From Dendrocalamus latiflorus (taxonomy: Eukaryota; Streptophyta; Magnoliopsida; Poales; Poaceae): a stretch of DNA of 64,000 bases. The translations under genes were made by a program, and so were the position numbers. Shown piece after piece: positions 48,989 to 60,010 of the stretch. The notes beneath the pieces are model-generated. The model was not told the DNA's origin, did not search any database, and saw only the letters and a list, made by a program, of their open reading frames with translations. The stretch spans positions 10,988,728 to 11,052,727 of the forward strand of contig CM029610.1 in assembly GCA_017311315.1 (NCBI GenBank), given 5' to 3'. Position 1 is the first letter of the stretch; the number at the start of each line of letters is the position of its first letter.

Positions 48989-50260
48989 CTCAATCACGGT
49001 CACACCTGTAAACACCAACCAAGTGGGCCAAGCTATGCCAAATTTTCTCAGGCCTAAATGCCACTATGCAGGCTTCTGCCATCGGCCGTGTCTGCTGGGA
49101 TCTAAAAACCGACCGAAAGAGCCATGATGATGCCTTCTCCTCAATCACAATCACACCTGTAAACACCAACCAAGCGGGCCGAGCTATGTTGAATTTTCTT
49201 AGGCCTAAATGCCACTATGTAGGCTTCTGCCATCGGCCACGTCTGCTGGGATCTAAAAACGAATTTTGGGTAAAAATAACACTATGGATCACCAAAATAC
49301 CAGATCTAGCCCCTAACAGCAGTAACAGTGAAATCGTGCAGTCCCCGACCGCACGACCACTGTTCACGTACTAGTCGTGCGGTCGGGGACCACACGACCA
49401 CTGTTCATCCATACTTTTTCCCGTTTAGTGTTTGTTTGAATTTTCAATTATATCAAATGAGCTCAAAAAATTACGAAACATTATGTACAGCCTCCCGACA
49501 TAACGTTCCTCACGGTATAATTTTTGGAAAATTTTATCCATGGCGAATCGTGCTAAACAATTCATATAATTTTGATATTTTTACGAGTTTTTACATATAG
49601 CAAACGAGCTTCACAAATTACAAAATTTTATGTGAAACCTTCCAATGCAGTAATAGTTATTATGTAATTTTTTGGAAATTTTATGTAGTCCGAATTAGCC
49701 ACGTTTGTCCGAGTCATGCGGTCCTCGACCGCACGATCTGCATGTCTACAGTACGACCGCACGACTCTAACAAACGTGGCTAATTCGGATCACATAAAAT
49801 TCCTAAAAATATAGATAATAACTATTACTATATTGGGAGACTTCACATAAAATTTTGTAATTTTTGGAGCTTGTTTGCTATATGTAAAAACTCGTAAAAA
49901 TATTAAAATTGTATGAATTTTTGAGCGAGATTCGCCATGGATAAAATTTTCCAAAAATTGCACCACGAAAAACGTTGTGTCGGGAGACTGTATATAAATT
50001 TTTGTAATTTTTGGAGCTTATTTGATATATTTAAAAATTCAAACAAACACTAAATGGGAAAAAATACGGATGAACAGTGGTCGTGCAGTCCCCGACTGCA
50101 CGACTAGTACATGAACAGTGATTGTGTGGTCGGGGACCGCATGATTTCACTCCATAAATGGAATTACTGCTGTTAGGAGGCTAGATCTGGTATTTTGATG
50201 ATCCACAGTGTCATTTTTGCCTAAAATTCTCTAAAAACCGACCGAAAGAGCCATGTTATG
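48989..50260. repeat. Tandem duplication of about 148 bp, second copy split by foldback
   Basis: CCTCAATCACGGTCACACC (48989) recurs as CCTCAATCACAATCACACC (49140). Both copies continue through AGGCCTAAATGCCACTATG and CTTCTGCCATCGGCC to GATCTAAAAAC. The first continues CGACCGAAAGAGCCATG at about 49110; the second has that continuation at 50239, after the foldback element. Confidence 0.85.
49261..50229. mobile_element. Long foldback MULE-type element (969 bp)
   Basis: The ends GAATTTTGGGTAAAAATAAC and GTCATTTTTGCCTAAAATTC are inverted; a 9-bp duplication TCTAAAAAC flanks it (49252-49260 and 50230-50238). The arms, about 455-470 bases each, pair along most of their length around a short centre near 49715-49760. 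Each arm carries repeated GTGCGGTCGGGGAC phrases that are themselves palindromically arranged. There is no coding sequence. The duplication length fits a Mutator-like non-autonomous element. Confidence 0.9.
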
Positions 50261-50528
50261 TTGGAAAAAATTGGTTTATGCTACTGGTTATTTTGTGGTT
50301 TTGCCATTGCTTTTTATCAAATTGGCACTATGCCACTAGATTCGAAAATTTTATTGGAAAATGCCACTTTGACGAGGTCGATGTCCATTGAACTAGTGGA
50401 AAGGACTATTTTGCCCTTGCAAATATGTAGAATTTTCAATCAGATGCCATTAGTAATATACTCTTAGCCGCTGTTTGGTAGAGTTTCTGCTCCTAGCTTT
50501 CCGTTCGGATCTAGTGGAGCTATACTAA

Positions 50529-51111
50529 GGCCCCGTTTGGCACAGCTCAGCTTCACTAGTGAAGCTGTTTTTTTTTTGTTTCAGCTTCACGAGCAGCTTC
50601 ACCGGTGAAGCTAAAACTGTTTTGGAAAACTATTTGGCAAAACAGCTTCACCAACAGCTTCATGCATAGCTGAGAGAGGGCAATTGTCCAAGATGCCCCT
50701 GTCTACTTGACTTGTTCTAACATTTGGAGTTGTATGTTTGTATATGGTCATATGAATTAAAAAATAATATATTTGAATGAGTATGAATTAAAAAATTAAA
50801 ATAATTAAATAATTAAAATCAGTGCGAATAGTAGAGAAGTGCGAACGGGAGGAGAGGAAACAGGCGTGGGGACCCAGTGGCAAAGTGCTGTAATTTCTGT
50901 CAACTACAAGGGCAGTGGGTTCCTAGAAATGCGAGCCTGAGGGAGAGAGCTGTGAAAAGCTACTATTTTCAGCTTCACCCCACCCCATTCCCTTGTGAGA
51001 GCATGATTTAAGGAGCTTCATCCATGAAGTTGTTTGCAAAAAGGGTGTTTGGCAAAAAAACAGCTCACAACAGCTCATGAAGCTGTTGGTGAAGCTGTAC
51101 CAAACAGGGTC
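50529..51111. mobile_element. Tourist-like element (583 bp)
   Basis: The left end GGCCCCGTTTGGCACAGCTC and the right end AAGCTGTACCAAACAGGGTC are inverted repeats, and the duplication is TAA (50526-50528 and 51112-51114). CAGCTTCAC and GTGAAGCTG phrases are repeated near both ends. The flanking CGCTGTTTGGTAGAG at about 50470 looks like the end of an older element of similar type. Confidence 0.85.
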
Positions 51112-51114
51112 TAA

Positions 51115-52262
51115 ACACCCAACTTCTCAAAACTAGTGGATTCTGATTCTTATGAGAAACAAGAAGAAAAATAAACTAGCCAGGAAAAGCGGGTTTGAGT
51201 TGGATCCCGCTGCTCCTCAATGAGCACTACAGGTGTGTGTGGAGACCAATGGCGATATCTAATCACACCATCAACGCCGTGCTAAAGTGGTGCCATAGCC
51301 GTCGTGGACGGGATTAGGGGCTGATGCCTTTGCTTGGTCGGAAGATGGAGATAGAAAGTTTTAGGAAGAAGGGAGAGAAGAAAGTGGACAGGCAATTTTG
51401 GAAATTTGATAAAAAGTAATCTCACAGTGGTAAAATCAAAAGAAGTTTGCGATTGCAATTGCGAAACCCAAAACTGTGAAACAACCAATAGCATAAACCA
51501 AAGTTTTCCGGTCATGTTCGGCGGAATTTTCTCACGCCGTCGCGTGGCTCGGCTTGCGTTTTTGGGGCCCTTCCAAAGCAGCCCATCAGGCCGACGGCTA
51601 AAATTTTTGTCCGGCCGAGGAACCCAATGGGCCACTTACGCAGGCAAGGCAGAGGATCTAGTAATCCTATCAATCCGGATGTTTGGAGTTTAGAGTTGAC
51701 CAGAATTTGCATGAGGGTTTCTGAAATGTACACATTTACATCAACCTAACTCACTTAAAATGGTTTAGTGTGTATGAATCGAAACCATTCTATGGAGAAT
51801 ACGACGCTCAGCGCTACATGACTCACGTACGGGTCAAACTTTTGGGGCTTTGGCTTTGGGCAATAAATAAGCCAAGAGTAGTAATGCAAATTAGTTTTAA
51901 AATATAACCTTGTAAAAAGAACACATAGGCCTCGTTGGAAATGTAGGAATTTATTAGGACACAACTTAATAACTGTGTTTCAAATATTCTCGTGTTCCAA
52001 ATGATCCAAATGTGGCCAAGTATACAAACCACACCAACCAACTCAATTCTACGTCACGACTTGCTTATAGATTAATTTCTATATAGAATTCTTAACATGT
52101 CTCATCGCATCTCTACAAAATGACGATGTCTCAAATAGCGTGACCACCACTTCTTTTGCTTATTGAAAAAGTGGAGTGGTGAAGGAGAAGGGACACATTT
52201 CGTTTTGGCCTATATGTACCAGCCGCCAGCTCGAACGATCATGAGGTACACTGCATTGGCCA
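51115..52262. other. Intergenic sequence, no gene supported
   Basis: A minus frame of 117 codons (51282-51635) covers a mixed AT/GC region without domain, signal or conserved motif. GC-rich sequence with GGGCC phrases near 51565-51640 could be part of a promoter, but no transcription unit is recognisable. Confidence 0.4.
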
Positions 52263-52563
52263 TGGGTGGATTCTACCCTTTGCCTCTTGGGATATGGAAT
52301 CAAGAGAGCTAAAGAGATGAGAAAAAGAACTAGTGAGTAAAAATAACTCAGTCCTCTTACCTCTCACCCCCTAGGGGTTTATATAAATTATGGGGCAGGA
52401 TGGGGATTTCCTATCATGTCCCTCAATAAATTGCAAAGGGTAAGGGTATATCGGTACATTCCTTTAGATAGACCACATTATGTTATTGAGGTTGCTCCAA
52501 GGCCCACCAGCTAATCCTAACGGCCCGAGGTGTTGGCATCCCCACAATAGTACTCCCTCAACA
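52263..52563 (-). repeat. LTR-like sequence, copy 1
   Basis: On the minus strand it runs TGTTGAGGGAG to GAATCCACCCA and contains a TATA-like TTTATATAAACCCC. It is a diverged direct relative of 63388-63653: both have ATTCTACCC, AGAGAGCTAAAGAG, TGACTAAAAATA or TGAGTAAAAATA, GGTTTATAT and CATCAGCTC or CACCAGCTA. No target duplication was found for either as a solo LTR or for the two as a pair. Confidence 0.55.
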
Positions 52564-52619
52564 ACAAGTTTCGAGATTCGGGGGTGAGCTGGCGCAGCTA
52601 ATTGGCATATCCTCTCGAG

Positions 52620-52818
52620 CAGTGGCGGATCCAGGATTTTACCAAAGGGTATACCGCATCAAAATTTTCATATGAAATTCGGTAAAAACCATTTGCCAAT
52701 TCGGTAAATAATTGTAAAATTTGCACCGTAATCCGGTATACAGGTACTAAATAATATGATAAGTCTTAAATTCAAGGATTAAGTTGGTATAACGAACATA
52801 CCTGTGGGACCGCCCCTG
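52620..52818. mobile_element. hAT-type MITE, probable (199 bp)
   Basis: Starts CAGTGGCGGATCCAGGA and ends GGGACCGCCCCTG; the CAGTGGCGG terminus is typical of a widespread grass hAT family. The expected 8-bp duplication is not clear (CTCTCGAG against CTAAGGTA), so the call rests on termini and size. Confidence 0.65.
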
Positions 52819-52844
52819 CTAAGGTATCTTGACTGGTAATAGTA

Positions 52845-53623
52845 CTAGTGCAGTAATTTATCACTTCGTACTTCATTTACTTCATATTTTCTACAAAATA
52901 TCCTTGAAAGAAAAGATGGCCTTTCTGGCAAGTCAAAGTCAATGCTCTCGTCGGATGATGAATCAGAGTCATTAAAAGGATCAAATGCTTGTGCAGCTTC
53001 TCGCATAGCAAGGATGAAATCATACGTCCTCATTCCCTGCAGTGTATCATGAACAAATTAAATTGACATGAATGAGAGGCTATTCCTGAACACTATACCA
53101 GTAATCTAAATAAGCTCAACAAAAAGTGCACACCTTTCTCATAAGGCCAGTCTCAGTGGGGGTTTCATAGAGTTTTATGGGCATTAAATACGCTAACATG
53201 GCACTGTATTGATGAAGAGAGAGATGATAAAAGTTTCATGCGAGTAGAGAGAGTTTCATGGGGATGAAACTCTTCTGCACTGTTTCCAAAATATGGGTGT
53301 GTTGGAAACTGGGACATGAAACCTTCACTGAGACTAGCCTAAGCACAACATGGAAGAAGAAGAGCTGACCTAGTGCTGCCGTACTGTATAAAGTGAAGAT
53401 GACAAATGCCATCCGTGGAAAACTTTATACAGGAAAGTGTGAGCTTCGTAAGTAAAATACAGCAGTGATGCCTATTACCAGCCCAGGTATGTTCGTTATT
53501 ACTTACAGATAATGCTGCATGAGCTCCTCTAGGGTGCCTTATGTGAAGCCTATGCTCCATTTCCATTTTCACCCCTTTGCTGTCGACAAAGCAGGGAACA
53601 AAGACCGCAATCGTTGTTCCTCC
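52845..53623 (-). pseudogene. DHHC-type protein S-acyltransferase gene, 3' exons, MITE-disrupted
   Basis: Exon A (53508-53623) encodes GGTTIAVFVPCFVDSKGVKM and ends at a GTAAGT donor. Exon B (53134-53383) follows a CAG acceptor, encodes AALGQLFFFHVVLMRK and ends at GTGTGC; a MITE lies inside it. Exon C (52845-53036) starts after GCAG, encodes MRTYDFILAMREAAQAFDP, an acidic serine-rich run and a stop. The LGQLFFFH...TYDFILAMRE arrangement is typical of the last membrane segment and tail of plant DHHC palmitoyltransferases, which attach palmitate to cysteines at membranes. The DHHC catalytic exon is absent from the window: either lost, or displaced by the large TE block to the right. Without the MITE the visible frames are open. 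Confidence 0.8.
53145..53339. mobile_element. Tourist-like MITE, copy 2 (195 bp)
   Basis: Same family as 42704-42897 in the opposite orientation: GGCCAGTCTCAGTGGGG to TTCACTGAGACTAGCC, with TAA duplications at 53142-53144 and 53340-53342. It sits inside exon B of the S-acyltransferase fragment and splits the codons for the last membrane segment from the tail. Confidence 0.92.
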
Positions 53624-53639
53624 CTGAATAACAAGCTGA

Positions 53640-55205
53640 TAAAGTAGGCCACCATATGCTAATTAGTACCGGCCAAACAACAACAACAACAACATAAACA
53701 ACACCAAAACCTTTTGTCCCAAACAAATTAAGGTAGACTAGGAATGAAACCTTCTCAAGATCAAAGAGAATTTTAGAACTAAAGAAACAGAATTACAAAA
53801 GCGTTCGCATTTGGCACCCACCATCAACATTAGTATCATGCACACAAGGATCAAACATAATTCCCAACAAGTTGCAAAAACACATTTACACATTTTTGGA
53901 ATCATGACACAAGGATTAAATAAGCTTTAACCATTTGCAAAACACATTTACAAATATAACCCTCATACTATAAGGAATAGGTAACGTGGACTTGAAACAC
54001 TTGTAAAACACATCTGCAATATATAATTCCATGTTACAAGGATTTGACAAATGAGCTTCAACTATATGTAAAACACATTTGCAAATATAAGCCTCATGCC
54101 AAGGAGAATTAGAAGAGGTGAGGTTAAAGTATCAATACATGATGAAACTCAAGCTGCTACACATGACCCCTCTTAGTAGTACGGCAATCTATACTAGCAA
54201 TTTGGTTTTCCAACCAAACACCAAGACCGATAAAACAGTAGGAACACATCCTTAGCCCTAATTAGTCATACCTTTGCCTTAGGTCATTGTTTTGATATGC
54301 ATCAACCCATGATGCATCCTTTACTTCAAATCCATCAACACATGATTGGTCTTCACCTGACTTGATGACCAACATATGATCATCTCTTCTTAGACATGCA
54401 TCAACTTATGATACATCATCTTCTTAATGACCTTCAACTCATGAAGCCATGTTCTTCGAACATCTTGACTTGATGATCTTCAACACATGAAGTCATCCTA
54501 AGTAACCCTCATTTGTGGAACATAACCTATTCATTCAACTTATGAAAAATGTTAGTCCACAAATTAATTGTTATCAATTACCAAAACTTCATCATTAACT
54601 CATAATTGAGTGACTAGATTCTACAATCTTCTCTTTTAGGTAATTCATGACAATCTCAACAAATAATGAGATAGAAATTGAATTTTGAGTATACAATATA
54701 CACACAACACTTGTATATTCTGAGATAAGCTTTTTAAGCAAATCTTATTCATCCAGTTGTCATTAATCATCCAACCATTAATGCATAATGGAGGAACTAG
54801 ATGACAACCCGATCATGAGTATATATGAACTACACAAGCTATATATACTCAAGGGATATGTTTCAAAGTAAAGATATTTAATATGTGGAAAGATGAACGT
54901 GGATCAATACTAATGAAACCTCAAAATATAGAGTGAACTCCCCCTAAATATGTGCATACTAGAATATATAATAAAGACATATACGCATATTCATGTTTAA
55001 CTATTTGTGGAGTTCAATCTATATTTGAATCTGAGGAATGCACTAAGATATAAGAATATGATGTCAAATGCATACCTCTTATGATTTTCACCTTTTCATC
55101 CAAGTGAGACTAAGCAATAACATAATCAATAAACAAGTTAGTATCATAATTAGATTTGCCATTATCATCAAAACTAACTTAATGGAGCTTGAACTTACAG
55201 ATGTA
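53640..55205 (-). repeat. Degraded repeat-rich stretch, possibly copia LTR/3' region
   Basis: No gene. (CAA)n-like sequence lies near 53680-53702. Recurrent ACATTTRCAAATATAA and TCATGATGCATCAAC phrases fill 53800-54500. The minus strand around 54600-54760 (AATTACCTAAAAGAGAAGATTG) resembles the end of a copia element of the SIRE type running into its LTR. No boundary was set. Confidence 0.35.
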
Positions 55206-55207
55206 CG

Positions 55208-55447
55208 CGAAGTTATGATATGCACCAGGGACACCACTAAAGCGGGGGACTTCCTGGTGAGACATGCGCAAAGGTGCGATATGCCTTGGGGACACCACTA
55301 AACTGGGGGAATCCCTGGTGAGACGCACGTGAAGGTGCGATATGCACCAAGGAAACTGCAAATGCGGGGACTCTCTGGTGGGACATGCATGACAATGAGA
55401 TATGTACTAGGGCGCCGCTAAAGTGGAGGACTCCATAGTGGGACACG
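55208..55447. repeat. Minisatellite, about 60-bp period, four copies
   Basis: Units share GATATGCACCAGGGACACC, CTAAAGCGGGGGACT and CCTGGTGAGACATGC with substitutions. Frames in the array are artefacts of the repeat. Confidence 0.85.
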
Positions 55448-55499
55448 TACAGCGGCCTATATACTTGTTTTTGACTCTATAGAGTGGCCTAGAAGCACG

Positions 55500-56340
55500 T
55501 AGGTCCCTGTGTGGTTATACCCCCATCGAGTACGCGAGGATGTGAGGCTACTGTGCAGTTTCTTTAGAGTCCCACGGGACTGGGCTGGGATGCACGAGGG
55601 TCACATTGCTTATTTTATACTACGTAGAGTACACCAGGGCGTAAGGTCATTGTGCAGTTTGTTTAGAGCCCCATGGGACTAGACCGGGACACATGAGGGT
55701 CACAGCACTTATTTTATGCTCTATAGAGTACCGGGGGTGCGAGCCTACTGTGCAGTTCTTTTAAAGTCCTGCTGGACTTGGCCAAGATACACGAGGGTCC
55801 CAACACTTATTTTATACTTCATAGAGTACGCCGGGGCATAAGGTCACCGTACGGTTTGTTTAGAGTCTCGCGGGACTGGGCCGGGATGCACGAGGGACTC
55901 GGCACTTATTTTATACTTCGCAGAGTACGCCGGGGCACGAGGCCACTGTGCGGTTAGTTTAGAGTCTCATGGTTCTGGGCAGGATTTGCGAGGGTCCCAT
56001 CGCTTATTTTATACTCCGTAAAGTAGTAGAGCACGCCGGGGCATGAGGCCATAGTGCAGATTGTTTAGAGTCCTGTGGGACTAGGCTGAGATGTGCAAAG
56101 GTCCCGACGCATATTTTATACTTAGTAGAGTACACGGGACACGAGGCCATCGTGTGGTTTGTTTAGAGTCCCGCGGGACTGAGTCGGGACATGTGAGGAT
56201 CCTAGCGTTTATTTTATACTCTGTAGAGTGCACCAGGGTACGAGGCTGTTGTGCGATTTGTTTAGAGTACCGCGGGACTGGCCGGAATGTACAAGGGTCC
56301 CGACACTTTTGTATGCTCCATAGAGTACACCAGACCAAAA
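55500..56340. repeat. Minisatellite, about 99-bp period, eight to nine copies
   Basis: Unit landmarks AGAGTACRCCGGGGC recur near 55626, 55724, 55824, 55922, 56024, 56127, 56224 and 56321, with TTTAGAGTCCCGCGGGACTGG and CACTTATTTTATACT in each. The copies differ by about 10-20%, so the array is old. It follows the 60-bp array almost directly, and the two may lie inside one element. Confidence 0.9.
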
Positions 56341-56599
56341 CAGTGGCGTAAGAAAGGAATAGCAAGACACCATAGAGTGCAAATTTTGGAACCAAACAAT
56401 CAGGAGACACTGCCAGGACACGGTAGCTTTAAACGGCGTAACAGTGCACACACACACCCCTTGGTCCAAGGCACCGTGCTTGCCCCTTACTTTTTCGGCT
56501 CCCTAAGCAAGTTGGAAACGTGCTACCATCCAGCATGCACTCACGCCACATACCTAGTCACAAGGTTGAGCTGACTCGTACGTACTGAGCAATTCGCGC

Positions 56600-57010
56600 G
56601 AAGCGGGCATGCCCTGTTGGAGGCCGGTGCAAAGGCAGCTGCTTGGAGGCGGATGCCGGAGATTGGCTCAGAGCATAGCGGAGGCCAGTGTGGGGCTAGG
56701 CGGCTAGGAGCTCGGCGACACGGAGGTCGGTCCGGCAGAGACGAAGGCTGAGCTGGCGGAGACCGGCGTCGCGTCAGATCCAAACATGGAGTGAAGCCCG
56801 GCATCACGCTGGCACAAAGGCAGTGAAGCCAAGGTGTAGGCCGGCGTCATGCTGGAGCCGATCATGGCGAGGCCCGAGTGGAGGCTAGCGTCACGGGATT
56901 CGGCGTGGCGAAGCCTGAGCAGAGTTGGCGAGGACGGCGACGGAGCCTTGGCAGAGGCAGCCAAGCCGTGGCAAGGGTCGGCATCATGGTGGAGCCGGTC
57001 GTGGCGAGGC
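56600..57010. repeat. GC-rich degenerate repeats, left of copia D
   Basis: Repeated phrases GGCATCATG, GAGCCGGTCGTGGCGAGGC and GCCGGCGTCATGCTGGAGCC; the same type of sequence continues at 63116-63260 beyond the inserted copia. Several overlapping frames on both strands have no domain. Confidence 0.65.
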
Positions 57011-57628
57011 TGTTGGGGGAATTGGCCAGGGAGTCTAGACGAACTATGGTCGTCAACCTCTTAGGATCACACACACGTGAAACACAAGTAGACACAAGTC
57101 AAAATTTATGACGTGATGCAATGCGATGCGTCTGTGTTCTTTTCTTCTTTCTTATATGAGCAGTTTTCCTATCCTTGAGGAGGTACCAAGAGGTACCAAA
57201 TTAGATCCAGCCGTTCAATCAGTGTGATCAACGGCTCAAAATTTGGTACCTTGTACCTCTTGGTACCTCGCGTCCGATACCACTAGGTACTGTCAAATCT
57301 CAGCCGTTCGATCAGTGTGATCAACGGCTTAAATTTGGTACCTCTTCCCCCTCAAGGATGGTAAAATTTCCCTTCTTATATAGAGGAACAATATACATAA
57401 CTTTAAAACCAACACGGCATACCACGTTGGAATCCAATACGAAAACAACTCGACTTTCCAACTCTGAATCTAAACAGACTCGGTCTCCTGACCCCTTACA
57501 ACTTACGACTACTACAATCTAACTTACGACTGTTATAGTCCATATAACTTACGACTTACGACCATTATAGAACTTGAATGTGGTCGTAGATTCGACTAGA
57601 CCTGAAGACAATTAGGTTAACTATATCA
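57011..57628 (-). repeat. 3' LTR of copia D
   Basis: Reads TGATATAGTTAACCTAATTG to CCCCCAACA on the minus strand, 618 bp including a 215-bp MITE and its 9-bp duplication, so about 394 bp originally. A purine-rich GGTTAATGAGGAGAT lies just inside the element (57629-57643). Confidence 0.88.
57158..57372. mobile_element. MULE-type MITE in the copia D LTR (215 bp)
   Basis: GAGCAGTTTTCCTATCCTTG and the reverse complement of CTCAAGGATGGTAAAATTTC are inverted repeats. A 9-bp duplication TTCTTATAT flanks it (57149-57157 and 57373-57381). The other LTR copy near 62770 has the empty site. Internal inverted phrases include AGCCGTTCAATCAGTGTGAT and GGTACC-rich runs. Confidence 0.9.
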
Positions 57629-58446
57629 ATCTCCTCATTAACCTTGTTGTCTTCCATCTTCGATGTTTCGCACACCAATCTTCTCCCTCATCTCCACGAA
57701 CTTCATTCTTCCGAGTCATTTGGTCAGGATGTCTGCGAGTTGGTCCTCCGTGCAGACATGCTGCACGTCGATCACCCCCGACTCCACACATTCTCTTATG
57801 TAATGGAACAGAGTGTCGATGTGTTTGCTTCTCTCATGATAGATTAGGTTTTTGCACAACATAATTGCCGACTGATTATCAATCTTCAAAGTTACATTCT
57901 TAACCTTCGTCTTCAATATGTCAGCCAACAATCGACCCAGCCATACCCCTTGACAAGCCACCACAGAAACTGCAATGTACTCTAATTCACACGAACACTA
58001 CTACAAAATGGGCCATTACAGATGGTTTGGAATAGTCATCACAGATGATTTTCCAAACCGTCTGTATTTATGTGTCTGTGATAATCGAAGGTTATCACAG
58101 ACGGTTTGTGGGCCGTCTGTGATAAAGACAACACAGACGGTTTGTAACTAGAACCGTTTGTGAAGAAACTATTACAGACAGCTCGAACCAAAAATCGTTT
58201 GTGATACCCACACATCACAGACGATTCTAATTACCAACCGTCTATGATACCCACACATCACAGACGGTTCTAGTTACCAACCGTTTGTGATTGGCGAGTA
58301 TTACAGACGGTTGATATATAAAAATGTCTGTGATAGTCCTTCATAGACGATTTATAGCACAAACCGTTTGTGATAGTTCACTCTATACCTTAATTTTTTC
58401 TGTTTTTTTGTTAGCCTCAAGAAATAATGTTACCTATGGCATTTGT

Positions 58447-58985
58447 AAACAAGCAAATATAGAGACAAGCACAACAACACATTCTATTACAGGATAACAA
58501 GCTAACAAACCATTCGTAGCATGCCGGTGAGACTGAACAAGACACACTTACAACAAGAGTGTGTTGTCCAGCCTACCGTGGTGCCACAACGGAGGAGCTA
58601 GCTCACGGCAGTAGTCGGCGTCGTCAAGGAACAAGCAAATACAGAGGCAAGCACAGTAACACATTCTATTACAAGATAACAAGCTAACGAACCTTTCGTG
58701 GTACAATGGTGAGGCTGAACAAGACACACTTACGACAAGAGTGTGTTGTCCAGCCTACCGTGGTGTCACAATGGAGGCGCTAGCTCACGCAGTAGTCGGC
58801 ATAGTCGAAGAACAAGCAAATACAGAGGCAAGCACAACAACACATTCTATTATAGGAAAACAAGCTAACGAACCCTTCGTGGCATGATAGTGAGGCTGAA
58901 CAAGACATATTTATGACACTTATGATAAGAGTGTGTTGTCCAGCCTACCATGGTGCCACAACAAAGGCGCTAGCTCACAACGGAG
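58447..58985. repeat. 181-bp tandem repeat inside CACTA 2
   Basis: Units start at AACAAGCAAATAYAGAGRCAAG near 58447, 58630 and 58810. Shared phrases (AAGAGTGTGTTGTCCAGCC, GTGGTGYCACAA) are the reverse-complement counterpart of the 193-bp array in CACTA 1. Confidence 0.88.
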
Positions 58986-59607
58986 GGGAGGATGCAGGAA
59001 GCTAGCTAATGGATGAACTCACGCGTGACTACCAGTGGAAAGGTAGATGGGGAGTTATTAATAAGGGCCGAGCAGTGGGAGGAACTGGTGCCTACCATTC
59101 GATGTGGAGAGAATGGACGAGTGAGATCGAAATCCTGGGGTATACGCCACGGATTGGTGATGTGTCATTATCAGAGACGGTTTGTTATACGAACCGTCTG
59201 TGATAATGAATATCAGAGATGGTTTGTTATACGAACTGTCTGTGATAATGCACATATCATAGACGTTTTGGTATACGAATCGTCTGTGATAAGTCAATAT
59301 CAGAGACGGTTTGAAATACGAACCATCTGTGATATTAATATCAGAGACAGTTTGATATACAAACCGTCTGTGATAACCCTTTAAAATGCGCACCCTAATC
59401 CAGCTCTTCTACACTGCGAGATCCTCTCCCTCATATTCTTCACCAGATTTCTCAATAATGATATCTAATATTCTTTTGATCTCCTTCCTCTCATCTATCC
59501 ATCATGAGTTGTTCGGCCATAAGCTTTCACATGCGGCCAGCAATTTATGTCTAGAGCAGCTCTTCCGCTCATGCCCTGCTCTTCTTCGACTCGCTTCCAT
59601 CCGTTAG

Positions 59608-60010
59608 CTGGACCTCATCATCCGTCGTCGACGGAGGTGTCTCATTGCCGCTCAGGAAAGGGAAACCACCCCTAGCCTCATTCTTCTCTGCAATGTACAC
59701 AAAGCGAAGGAAGCTCTTGCGGCAGTGGAAAGACACATGGATAACCTTGCCGATCAAGCAGAATCAGTCGATTCTGAGGAAGTTTATCATGGCATCCTCT
59801 TTGAGATTATGGGCCATGCTAATGATTTGCCCAGGCTAGAGGAGGAAGTGGAGAGGGCAAGAACAATCTTCACATCATTCAAGAACTCAGCGGCTGATCC
59901 TCTAACACCAAAAGTCGAATAAGAAGCATATGAAGCCCAGAAGATTAGGATCTGGGAATCTCCTTTTTTTGAAGACTTTTGTAATAAATTTGCCTTGAAT
60001 TTGACTCTCG
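59608..60010 (+). pseudogene. Unknown coding-like segment carried by CACTA 2
   Basis: The plus frame is open from 59608 to the TAA at 59920-59922 (about 104 codons). It remains coding-like for about 30 more codons after that stop, as if one GAA codon had mutated to TAA. The product is acidic and helical: AKEALAAVERHMDNLADQAE, VDSEEVYHGILFEIMGHAND, LPRLEEEVERARTIFTSFKN; the heptad-like spacing suggests a coiled coil. After the stop: EAYEAQKIRIWESPFFEDF. A possible start is the ATG at 59725. TTTAAAATGCGC near 59380 and a CT-rich leader precede it. I do not recognise the family. It might be a captured host exon, a remnant of the family's own second gene, or a chance frame, the last being less likely. 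Confidence 0.5.

Noticed and set aside
51282..51635. 117-codon minus-strand frame
   Set aside because: No recognisable domain and no supporting gene structure; likely chance.
56541..57111. GC-rich frames near copia D
   Set aside because: They arise from degenerate repeats that continue beyond the inserted copia; no domain.
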